A DNA stretch of 64,000 nucleotides from Haematococcus lacustris (Eukaryota; Chlorophyta; Chlorophyceae; Chlamydomonadales; Haematococcaceae): positions 822,646 through 886,645 of the forward strand of contig JASKMD010000022.1 of assembly GCA_030144725.1 (NCBI GenBank), given 5' to 3'. A program made the position numbers and the translations under genes. Positions 54,956-64,000 of the stretch are shown one piece after another (within the stretch, counting starts at the first letter, position 1; every line of letters begins with the position of its first letter). Below the pieces are notes generated by a model. It made no database searches. It was not told the origin of the DNA and worked only from the letters and a program-made list of their open reading frames with translations.

Positions 54956-57900
54956 ATGCAGGCCGTTGCGGAGCAGGAAGCGATACGCGAGGCGCTTCCA
55001 CGCGGCCTGGCTGATGATGAGCTGCGGCGGCTGCAGTACGACCTGCACTGGTGCCTTACAACAAACGACTGGTACTTCACCATTGGTAAGGGCAACGGGG
55101 TCATAGGTAAAGAGTGCCCAACCCCATATCAGCCAGAGTCTTATTCTTATTCTTATTCTATATTTTTCCTTTTTCTTGGTCACACCTTCACCATAGGCTG
55201 GGTGGGGGGACCAGCAGGACCCCACCCCTAGCTTCCCCAGCACCATCCCTACCCGCAGCAGCAGCGGCAGCGCCAGCGCCAGCGCCAGCAGCAGCAGCAG
55301 CAGCAGCAGCGGCAGCGGCAGCAGGCCTGCTACAGCAGCGACCATGATATCGCTTTGCTATGGTTGCGTGCCAGCCTTAGGGCTGCTCTGGGTGTGGGCT
55401 GCACTGCACGCAGGGGGCATCTTAGCGGGAGGTGCTCTGAGCTGGCTGATGGGGGTGAGTTTAGAACCTGCTGGCCCGCCCGCCCCCGCTGCCCCTGCCG
55501 CCCCCTGCCGCCCCTGCCGCCCCTCCTTGCCGCTCCAACTTGTCTCCTACCTTCTGCCAACCCTCCCTCTCCTCACCATTCATGGCCCTGATGGCAATAG
55601 CTGCGGCTGCAGCCCCTAGCCGCATGCAATCCTCCCACCTTACCACCCTCTTCCAAATCCTCACACACACACGACCTTAACCCCCACTGCCCCCCCCCAC
55701 TGCCACTGCCACCCCACTGCCATTGCCACTGCCACTGCCCACTGCCACTGCCACTGCCACTGCCACTGCCACTGCCACTGCCACTGCCACTGCCACTGCC
55801 ACTGCCACTGCCACTGCCACTGCCACTGCCACTGCCACTGCCACTGCCACTGCCACTGCCACTGCCACTGCCACTGCCACTGCCACTGCCACTGCCACTG
55901 CCACGCCACTGCCACTGCCACTGCCACTGCCACTGCCACTGCCCACTGCCACTGCCGCACTGCCACTGCCACTGCCACTGCCACTGCCACTGCCACTGCC
56001 ACTGCCACTGCCACTGCCACTGCCACTGCCACTGCCACTGCACTGCCACTGCCACTGCCACTGCCACTGCCACTGCCACTGCCACTGCCACTGCCACTGC
56101 CACTGCCACTGCCACTGCCACTGCCACTGCCACTGCCACTGCCACTGCCACTGCCACTGCCACTGCCACTGCCACTGCCCGCTGCCGCTGCCGCTGCCGC
56201 TGCCGCTGCCGCTGCCGCTGCCGCTGCCGCTGCCACTGCCACTGCCACTGCCACTGCCACTGCCCACTGCCACTGCCACTGCCACTGCCACTGCCACTGC
56301 CACTGCCACTGCCACTGCCACTGCCACTGCCACTGCCACTGCCACTGCCACTGCCACTGCCACTGCACTGCACTGCCACTGCCACTGCCACTGCCACTGC
56401 CACTGCCACTGCCACTGCCACTGCCACTGCCACTGCCACTGCCACTGCCACTGCCACTGCCACTGCCACTGCCACTGCCACTGCCACTGCCACTGCCACT
56501 GCCACTGCCACTGCCACTGCCACTGCCACTGCCACTGCCACTGCCACTGCCACTGCCACTGCCACTGCCACTGCCACTGCCACTGCCACTGCCACTGCCA
56601 CGGCCACTGCCACCGCCCCTGCCACTGCCACTGCCACTGCCACTGCCACTGCCACTGCCACTGCCACTGCCACTGCCACTGCCACTGCCACTGCCACTGC
56701 CACTGCCACTGCCACTGCCACTGCCACTGCCACTGGCCACTGCCACTGCCACTGCCCGCTGCCGCTGCCGCTGCCGCTGCCCGCTGCCCGCTGCCGCTGC
56801 CGCTGCCACTGCCACTGCCACTGCCACTGCCACTGCCACTGCCACTGCCACTGCCACTGCCCCCACTGCCACTGCCACTGCCACTGCCGCTGCCGCTGCC
56901 TGCTGCCGCTGCCGCTGCCGCTGCCCGCTGCCGCTGCCGCTGCCGCTGCCGCTGCCGCTGCCGCTGCCACTGCCACTGCCACTGCCACTGCCACTGCCAC
57001 TGCCACTGCCACTGCCACTGCCACTGCCACTGCCACTGCCACTGCCACTGCCACTGCCACTGCCACTGCCACTGCCACTGCCACTGCCACTGCCACTGCC
57101 ACTGCCACTGCCACTGCCACTGCCACTGCCACTGCCACTGCCACTGCCACTGCCACTGCCACTGCCACTGCCACTGCCACTGCCACTGCCACTGCCACTG
57201 CCACTGCCACTGCCACTGCCACTGCCACTGCCACTGCCACTGCCACTGCCACTGCCACTGCCACTGCCACTGCCACTGCCACTGCCACTGCCACTGCCAC
57301 TGCCACTGCCACTGCCACTGCCACTGCCACTGCCACTGCCACTGCCACTGCCACTGCCACTGCCACTGCCACTGCCACTGCCACTGCCACTGCCACTGCC
57401 ACTGCCACTGCCACTGCCACTGCCACTGCCACTGCCCCCCCCACTGCCGCTGCCTCGCTTGCAGTCAATCAAGCCTTTCGCTTTGGCAGCCGTGACAGCG
57501 CCTGCAGCTGACTGGGCTTACAGTGAGTTGGCTGCCATAAACATTAAGGACCAGGGGCAGGTCCGGGGGTGGGGCCGGGGGCGGGGGCCGGGCGGGGGCG
57601 GGGGCGGGGGCGGGGGCGGGGGCGGGGGCGGGGGCGGGGGCGGGAGCGGGGGCGGGGGCGGGGGCGGGGGCGGGGGCGGGGGCGGGGGCGGGGGCGGGGG
57701 CGGGGGCGGGGGCGGGGGCGGGGGCGGGGGCGGGGGCGGGGGCGGGGGCGGGGGCGGGGGCGGGGGCGGGGGCGGGGGCGGGGGCGGGGGCGGGGGCGGG
57801 GGCGGGGGCGGGGGCGGGGGCGGGGGCGGGGGCGGGGCGACCTGTCACACTAAATTGTACTGTGCGGTGGTGGGTGTGACAGGTCGCTCGGTGTGTGCCG

Positions 57901-58013
57901 AGCACCAAGCTGCGTACACGAACCACAAGGTGCAGTTGGAGGACAGGTATCGACGGCAAGCGCAGGAGCTGCGGCAACAAATGCGCGGCAGGGCGTACCC
58001 CGAGGAGCGATAA
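54956..58013 (+). CDS. Uncharacterised small membrane protein
   Basis: Four exons, 54956-55085, 55339-55454, 57465-57560 and 57903-58013, give 453 nt, 150 residues in phase. Residues 1-43 are an acidic/basic helix ([20 protein letters not shown]) followed by [17 protein letters not shown]. Residues 45-82 are strongly hydrophobic, one long or two short membrane helices ([29 protein letters not shown]). The rest is soluble and ends in a charged coiled-coil-like tail ([20 protein letters not shown]). I do not recognise the family; an organelle inner-membrane subunit is one guess from size and layout. The start is the ATG nearest the conserved-looking part; an acceptor-like CCATGCAG at the same place means an upstream exon beyond the decamer array is possible. 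The last acceptor (GCCGAG) is weak and chosen by phase. Confidence 0.6.
55690..57440. repeat. 1.75 kb (TGCCAC)n hexanucleotide array, intronic
   Basis: Roughly 290 hexamers, TGCCAC with blocks of TGCCGC at about 56178-56232, 56755-56810 and 56885-56966, and rare frame-shifting units. It fills most of intron 55455-57464 of the small membrane protein gene. Ala-Val, Gly-Ser and Cys-His dipeptide frames here are not genes. Confidence 0.95.
57575..57838. repeat. (GGGGGC)n hexanucleotide array, intronic
   Basis: About 42 units of GGGGGC with one GGGAGC variant, nearly filling intron 57561-57902 of the same gene. The coding strand is G-rich and could form G-quadruplexes. Confidence 0.92.
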
Positions 58014-59273
58014 TTGTTGATAGTGCACGGGCTGACGACACCGGCGTGGCGTGGCTGATGGCTGGTTGCGCGTATGATGGCGCGGTGCAGCGGACGGCGC
58101 GGTGTGGCTGATAGCGTTGCGTGGCCGGTGGCGTGGCGTGGCGTGGCCCATGCCATGAGTGATGGCCTGGCGCGGCGTACTTGGACCTTCCAGTCTGCGG
58201 AGGTGCCCCCTGTTGAGACTGCCAACCGAGTCCCCGTTTGTTGGGAACGCCAGCGGCAGGGATGGGCCTTAGTGAGGGCCCATAATGGGAGTCAGGGGTA
58301 AGGAGGAGGAGGGAGGTAGCAAGGTAGGACAAGGGAGGGAGAAGAAGAAGTGGAAGGAAGGGGAGGGAGGGCAGGGAGGGAGCCGGCGGTTGAAATGCAT
58401 CTCAGCATGGCTGACGCACCATACGTCCCAATGGCTCGCCGTGTTAAGGTGGCCGGATGTGGCGCCCGGGTTTTGAGGGTTGGTTTTGGGGGCCTCATTT
58501 TCGATCGAAGTAGCTCACTCTTGTCCAGGCACGGGGAACAGCCCCACTGATCCACTACGGGTCTGTCCATTGGCCCAATGATTGGGGTTTGGAGTGAGGT
58601 CTGTGACTGTGTCGCAGCCTGTGTTTGTGTTCAACCAAGGCTCATGCTATGAGCTGGGGGAGCTGCTGGCTTGATGAATCACAGGAGGGGCAGCACAAGC
58701 CGAAGCGGGGGAGGCAGGCGGTTGGGCAGAGCGCTGGCAGAATGCGAAAGTTATCCAGCATGGCTAGGTTTGTTTCAAAGCTTGCACGAGCGCGCAATAA
58801 TAGAGATAGACAACGCGACTTCAGATCAGCAGCCGGCTCACTACTTCCTAGGACGCAGGCCGGGTCGCGCGCACAAGGATGACCGCGTTAGGACACCGCA
58901 CAGCTGCTGGCAGTGTGGCCACTGCTCGACACCCGCTAACACGGCAATGCAGCGCGCAACTGAGCGCAAAGCGTCGCACGCGGGGTGGGTGATGAGCGAT
59001 CCTTTCTCGCTGACACACAGTGCAGCATCCCTTAGCCGCATATCAATGACCTCAACAGCATGGTTACGCAGCTGGAAGACCAGTGCACATCTCAAACACA
59101 GCAGTCCACTCCCTGCCCACTTAAACATTTGTAGCAGGTGCACAGCAACACTGCAGGCCAAACAACTCACCCTCACGATTCCCGCCTGGCCTGCCCCACA
59201 GTGTGTCCTGGGACCTTGCTGAACAACCTCAGCCCTGGGAGGTATGACCTCTGGCAGCTGCAAGCATCGAGTG
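58014..59273. other. Sparse region before the assembly gap
   Basis: No firm gene. A minus-strand frame from the gap edge to 58841 (HAVEVIDMRLRDAALCVSEK, ITHPACDALRSVARCIAVL) looks mildly coding-like and could be an exon of a gene that continues into the gap, but nothing identifies it. Confidence 0.35.
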
Positions 59274-59773
59274 NNNNNNNNNNNNNNNNNNNNNNNNNNN
59301 NNNNNNNNNNNNNNNNNNNNNNNNNNNNNNNNNNNNNNNNNNNNNNNNNNNNNNNNNNNNNNNNNNNNNNNNNNNNNNNNNNNNNNNNNNNNNNNNNNNN
59401 NNNNNNNNNNNNNNNNNNNNNNNNNNNNNNNNNNNNNNNNNNNNNNNNNNNNNNNNNNNNNNNNNNNNNNNNNNNNNNNNNNNNNNNNNNNNNNNNNNNN
59501 NNNNNNNNNNNNNNNNNNNNNNNNNNNNNNNNNNNNNNNNNNNNNNNNNNNNNNNNNNNNNNNNNNNNNNNNNNNNNNNNNNNNNNNNNNNNNNNNNNNN
59601 NNNNNNNNNNNNNNNNNNNNNNNNNNNNNNNNNNNNNNNNNNNNNNNNNNNNNNNNNNNNNNNNNNNNNNNNNNNNNNNNNNNNNNNNNNNNNNNNNNNN
59701 NNNNNNNNNNNNNNNNNNNNNNNNNNNNNNNNNNNNNNNNNNNNNNNNNNNNNNNNNNNNNNNNNNNNNNNNN
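59274..59773. other. Assembly gap of exactly 500 N
   Basis: 500 undetermined bases. The round number suggests a fixed-size scaffold gap, so the true length is unknown. It probably removes the 3' exons of the SWEET gene. Confidence 0.99.
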
Positions 59774-60098
59774 CAGTTGCACATTTTGTAGCTCAAACTG
59801 CCATCGCCCACGTTCACACCTTCAGGCAAACAGCTCGACCTTCGCTGGCTTAGGTCAATATACATGGCTTGAGTGTGCGACCACAGGGACAAGCTGACTG
59901 CAAAGTACTGGCAGCTGCATGGCAGCTGCCATGTACAGTTGCTGCTTTCACAGGAACTGTTGTGCTGGGTACAGTAATGGTGCGCTTGTGGTGCTGCTAT
60001 GTCTGCATCGCCGCTGATCCTTGTCCTGCTGCTGCTGATGTCGCTCCTTGTCCTGTTCCTGCTGCCGCTGCTGCTTTCGCTACTGCTGCTGCACCCAC

Positions 60099-61514
60099 CA
60101 GATGTTGAGCTGTTCCTGGAGGGTGCTGGCACCAAAGGAGGTGGCCACGCCCAGGGCCGCCAGGATGGCGGACTCCCCGCACAGGATGAGCCGCATGCGG
60201 TCCCGTGTCCGGAACAGGTCACACCAGATCACACAAGATCAGGTCAGGGCCATACCAGGTCACACTTTGCAAAATCAAGGTCCCATCAGCGTAGGGTAGA
60301 GCTCACACCAGGTTGCACAAAGAAGTATGTGTTGCGTCCTAGTATCAAGACACGGGGGCAGCACATCCTTCTCAGACTTGATGCCGGTCAAGACTGCTGG
60401 CTCTGTGGGTGGACACAGAGAACAGGCTGCGTCTGTTGTTAGCAGTCAATGATGTGTGATACCCCTGCCACGTGAGGCCCTCCACACGTTGAAGTTTCCT
60501 GCTAGGGGAAATGAGTGTGCAGACATTGCATGCCCTGGCTGCATTGCGTAGGCACTAGGTTCGGAACAGGTCTGTTGCAGCAGTCAGTTGATGTATATGG
60601 ATATGTATGCTGAACACATGAACCCGGCATAGTGACCGGCTTGCCCTTCATCTTATGCACCTAAACGTCAGCAGTGACAGACTTCATTCCACCACTAAGC
60701 ATGTCATCGGTTGAAGGGGACAGTCTATCTGGTAGGCCTGTTCATTGACGTGGATGCACTCATGCATGCAGGCTCCATGTGGGCATGCAGGCTGATACCG
60801 CACCCACCTCCTCATGCGCTAGCCCATAGCACGACAGCGCACAGTACATCGCCACCACAACGCCCAGCACATTGGGGGTGGTCACGAACACATCTTGCTT
60901 TATGAGGCCTGCGCTGGTGGCCAAGTGTACAGCTAATGCTGTAGAGGAGGGCCACACACGGGAAGTCTGCCCTGCCCTGCCCTGCCCCTGTCCACAGAAG
61001 CTTTGCGTGAAGAGAAGGCAAGCCATACATGTATGATATGCATGCAAGCTAAGTATGCCATGTGATGGTCAACAGGTCAGCAGGCCAGACAGATGCTGGC
61101 GCAAGTGCGACAGTATGATCTGTTGATATACAGTCCACCCTTCAATGCTTGTGAGAGTGCGGTGTTGGCTGCAGGAGTTCAAGCCGCACCGTAAGTGCCC
61201 CACACAATCGTGTTGGCAACTGTTATTGCAAACGGTACGGGGTTGAGGTCGCCCATGTTCTTTGTCTTTGAGGCTGCCATGACTGCCATGACAGGGGAGG
61301 CATACCTGTGGACGGAAGTGCTGGCCAGTGAGGTGGAGCTGGCTTAGTTGTAAACCCTGGCAATATCCCAGCTTGGATATGTCTTTGCCCCGCAGTGACT
61401 CTGGGCATGCAGTATGTCAACGTGACACCCTCGTAACGTGCCTACCCACATTAGCAGCGACACGACAGCTCCCAGCGCGGGGACCACCGTCGTGAGAAGA
61501 ACATTGGTAGACAT
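60099..61514 (-). CDS. SWEET (MtN3/saliva) sugar transporter, N-terminal half
   Basis: SWEETs are seven-helix facilitators for sugars, built from two three-helix MtN3 repeats. Exons 61514-61450, 61305-61190 and 60938-60808 join in phase (104 codons). Exon 1 is MSTNVLLTTVVPALGAVVSL; exon 2 starts YASPVMAV with the conserved TM1 Pro26, then MGDLNPVPFAITVANTIVWG (Asn53, Trp57, Tyr60); exon 3 has KQDVFVTTPNVLGVVVAMY and LSCYGLAHEE. This is a complete first MtN3 repeat. A further block, DRMRLILCGESAILAALGVA then TSFGASTLQEQLNIW (about 60216-60099, donor GTGGGT), fits the linker helix, but no AG acceptor is visible just upstream of it, so its 5' border is unresolved. The second repeat must lie in or beyond the N gap. 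A GGGGCA array starts 150 bases upstream of the ATG. Confidence 0.82.
60230..60275. repeat. Short repeats of GGTCACACCAGATC type
   Basis: Several imperfect copies of a 10-18 base AGGTCACAC/AGATCACAC unit just upstream of the fourth SWEET block, where an acceptor would be expected. Expansion here may have altered the splice site. Confidence 0.55.
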
Positions 61515-61662
61515 GCTCGAGGGCGGTGCAGACAGGGGACGAGTCCCGCGCTGCAATCGCGAGCTATCGATTTGCAGGTTACACTGGGGTTTGGATTAAA
61601 GTACAAAAATCCAGGGTCCGCCACAGCTGACACTGGAGGTTCTGGCCCCGCTAGCTGACGTT

Positions 61663-63341
61663 GGGGCAGGGGCAGGGGCAGGGGCAGGGGCAGGGGCAGG
61701 GGCAGGGGCAGGGGCAGGGGCAGGGGCAGGGGCAGGGGCAGGGGCAGGGGCAGGGGCAGGGGCAGGGGCAGGGGCAGGGGCAGGGGCAGGGGCAGGGGCA
61801 GGGGCAGGGGCAGGGGCAGGGGCAGGGGCAGGGGCAGGGGCAGGGGCAGGGGCAGGGGCAGGGGCAGGGGCAGGGGCAGGGGCAGGGGCAGGGGCAGGGG
61901 CAGGGGCAGGGGCAGGGGCAGGGGCAGGGGCAGGGGCAGGGGCAGGGGCAGGGGCAGGGGCAGGGGCAGGGGCAGGGGCAGGGGCAGGGGCAGGGGCAGG
62001 GGCAGGGGCAGGGGCAGGGGCAGGGGCAGGGGCAGGGGCAGGGGCAGGGGCAGGGGCAGGGGCAGGGGCAGGGGCAGGGGCAGGGGCAGGGGCAGGGGCA
62101 GGGGCAGGGGCAGGGGCAGGGGCAGGGGCAGGGGCAGGGGCAGGGGCAGGGGCAGGGGCAGGGGCAGGGGCAGGGGCAGGGGCAGGGGCAGGGGCAGGGG
62201 CAGGGGCAGGGGCAGGGGCAGGGGCAGGGGCAGGGGCAGGGGCAGGGGCAGGGGCAGGGGCAGGGGCAGGGGCAGGGGCAGGGGCAGGGGCAGGGGCAGG
62301 GGCAGGGGCAGGGGCAGGGGCAGGGGCAGGGGCAGGGGCAGGGGCAGGGGCAGGGGCAGGGGCAGGGGCAGGGGCAGGGGCAGGGGCAGGGGCAGGGGCA
62401 GGGGCAGGGGCAGGGGCAGGGGCAGGGGCAGGGGCAGGGGCAGGGGCAGGGGCAGGGGCAGGGGCAGGGGCAGGGGCAGGGGCAGGGGCAGGGGCAGGGG
62501 CAGGGGCAGGGGCAGGGGCAGGGGCAGGGGCAGGGGCAGGGGCAGGGGCAGGGGCAGGGGCAGGGGCAGGGGCAGGGGCAGGGGCAGGGGCAGGGGCAGG
62601 GGCAGGGGCAGGGGCAGGGGCAGGGGCAGGGGCAGGGGCAGGGGCAGGGGCAGGGGCAGGGGCAGGGGCAGGGGCAGGGGCAGGGGCAGGGGCAGGGGCA
62701 GGGGCAGGGGCAGGGGCAGGGGCAGGGGCAGGGGCAGGGGCAGGGGCAGGGGCAGGGGCAGGGGCAGGGGCAGGGGCAGGGGCAGGGGCAGGGGCAGGGG
62801 CAGGGGCAGGGGCAGGGGCAGGGGCAGGGGCAGGGGCAGGGGCAGGGGCAGGGGCAGGGGCAGGGGCAGGGGCAGGGGCAGGGGCAGGGGCAGGGGCAGG
62901 GGCAGGGGCAGGGGCAGGGGCAGGGGCAGGGGCAGGGGCAGGGGCAGGGGCAGGGGCAGGGGCAGGGGCAGGGGCAGGGGCAGGGGCAGGGGCAGGGGCA
63001 GGGGCAGGGGCAGGGGCAGGGGCAGGGGCAGGGGCAGGGGCAGGGGCAGGGGCAGGGGCAGGGGCAGGGGCAGGGGCAGGGGCAGGGGCAGGGGCAGGGG
63101 CAGGGGCAGGGGCAGGGGCAGGGGCAGGGGCAGGGGCAGGGGCAGGGGCAGGGGCAGGGGCAGGGGCAGGGGCAGGGGCAGGGGCAGGGGCAGGGGCAGG
63201 GGCAGGGGCAGGGGCAGGGGCAGGGGCAGGGGCAGGGGCAGGGGCAGGGGCAGGGGCAGGGGCAGGGGCAGGGGCAGGGGCAGGGGCAGGGGCAGAGGCA
63301 GGGGCAGGGGCAGGGGCAGGGGCAGGGGCAGGGGCAGGGGC
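61663..63341. repeat. 1.68 kb near-perfect (GGGGCA)n array upstream of SWEET
   Basis: About 280 consecutive GGGGCA units with a single visible variant (AGAGGCA at about 63293). It is far more homogeneous than the other arrays in the window. It lies between the SWEET start (61514, minus) and the next possible plus-strand exon. Gln-Gly, Leu-Pro and Cys-Pro frames across it are artefacts. Confidence 0.97.
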
Positions 63342-63561
63342 GAATGAGCACAGCAGTTGGCAGCAGTGGCCGTGCTAAACCTTTGGACCCAAAACGCCTC
63401 CACGGCCAGATTATTGGTCACACTCAGGTCAAAACAGTCGAACGTTTCCCGCTGGCAACCGCTCTGCATACACAACTACTGCACGGGGAATGAACTGGAT
63501 AGTGGGTAACAAGGCATGCGTCCGACCGGGTGCTCCCTGCATTGTCCGCGCAAGGGGGAGG

Positions 63562-63879
63562 ATGCCGCTGTCAGTGCTAGCCTACCGTGATGCACACCCA
63601 ACCGGCGATGACCAGGTGCGTCTCATGTCTGGCACCTCTGTGACTCACATTAGCACGCCAGCAAACTCGGCGCGCACTCAGCACATCCCGTTCAGCAGAA
63701 ACCGTGGCGAGCCCAGTCCACTTTCAAGGGGGGATGTCCCGGCCGCAGCGGCCGCACCGCTTAGCGTTAGAGACACTGCCACCGTCTTCCTCCAAGTGTT
63801 GTCGCTAGCTGCGTCGCAGGGCAGCGCGGCCCGCACATCCGCACGTCCGTCGTCTAATCCCGACGACTTTCCCGGGCAG
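63562..63879 (+). CDS. Possible first exon of an unidentified gene
   Basis: A frame opening with ATG at 63562 (MPLSVLAYRDAHPTGDDQVR), or at 63490, runs without stops and includes RDTATVFLQVLSLAASQGSA and ARPSSNPDDFPGQ. It meets a strong donor (GGGCAG|GTGAGG) at 63879. No family recognised; the rest would lie beyond the window. It could also be spurious. Confidence 0.3.
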
Positions 63880-64000
63880 GTGAGGGAGAGGTCGCCGCTC
63901 CACTCCCATCAATGCTAACGGGCTGGCTGGTTTAGGCAACTCCAGGTAAACGGCCTCCAATCTAACGCCCCTGGTTGCGATGATGACATGGCGCTCTTGC

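Noticed and set aside
52503..55104. Minus-strand Pro/Leu/Ser-rich frames of more than 800 codons
   Set aside because: They arise because the 10 bp array lacks stops in several frames; the flanks show no gene and the real gene is on the plus strand.
55573..57495. Dipeptide-repeat frames (Ala-Val, Gly-Ser, Cys-His) on both strands
   Set aside because: Products of the TGCCAC hexamer; the region is an intron, because the flanking exons join in phase when it is removed.
58280..58560. Plus- and minus-strand frames near 58.3-58.6 kb
   Set aside because: No ATG context, splice support or recognisable sequence; composition is like the spacer.
61451..63493. Gln-Gly, Leu-Pro and Cys-Pro frames over 560 codons
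   Set aside because: Open in every hexamer phase of the GGGGCA array; no unique coding sequence supports them.

Overview
The window reads as nuclear DNA of a GC-rich chlorophycean green alga, of the Chlamydomonas/Haematococcus type. This is inferred from many short exons with GTGAGT/GTGCGT-like donors, CAG/GCT triplet runs inside proteins, dense simple repeats, a TGTAA signal at a retrotransposon 3' end, and the protein families present. The species cannot be fixed from the sequence alone.

Layout. (1) 1-14721, minus: most of a giant VPS13-like bridge lipid-transfer protein gene, with its 3' end beyond the window. (2) 15166-17980, plus: an HDDC2-type HD-domain nucleotidase, divergent from VPS13. 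(3) 18558-29369: a foldback with arms of 2524 bp around a 127 bp spacer. One arm is split by an apparently intact 5.6 kb LINE (ORF1 and ORF2, minus strand, 14 bp target-site duplication), while the other arm keeps the empty site. (4) 29370-33700: a gene-poor region with a small hAT-like MITE, minisatellites, a long imperfect hairpin and a 765 bp element with terminal inverted repeats. (5) 33787-38354, plus: a Cof-type HAD phosphatase. (6) 38457-40934: a Tourist-like element, a second hAT-like MITE and a decayed minus-strand gene. (7) 41334-46662, plus: a membrane-anchored type 5-like purple acid phosphatase. (8) 47913-50573, plus: a GYPP/His-rich protein. (9) 52591-58013: a 2.1 kb decanucleotide array, then a small uncharacterised membrane protein whose introns are hexamer arrays. 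(10) 59274-59773: a 500 N gap. (11) About 60099-61514, minus: the N-terminal part of a SWEET sugar transporter, with a near-perfect 1.7 kb GGGGCA array just upstream of its start. (12) 63562-63879: a possible first exon of a further plus-strand gene.

The genes are ordinary eukaryotic singletons and not an operon or pathway cluster. Shared themes are lipid, sugar and phosphate handling (VPS13, SWEET, HAD and purple acid phosphatase), but no joint system is implied. The unusual content is structural: hexanucleotide arrays that make up nearly whole introns, at least three GC-AG introns, the large foldback with a built-in empty-site control for its LINE, and a LINE whose two ORFs lie in one frame separated by a single UAG. 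Exon models for HDDC2, the HAD phosphatase, purple acid phosphatase, the GYPP protein and the small membrane protein were built by hand from splice sites. Each closes in frame from ATG to stop.
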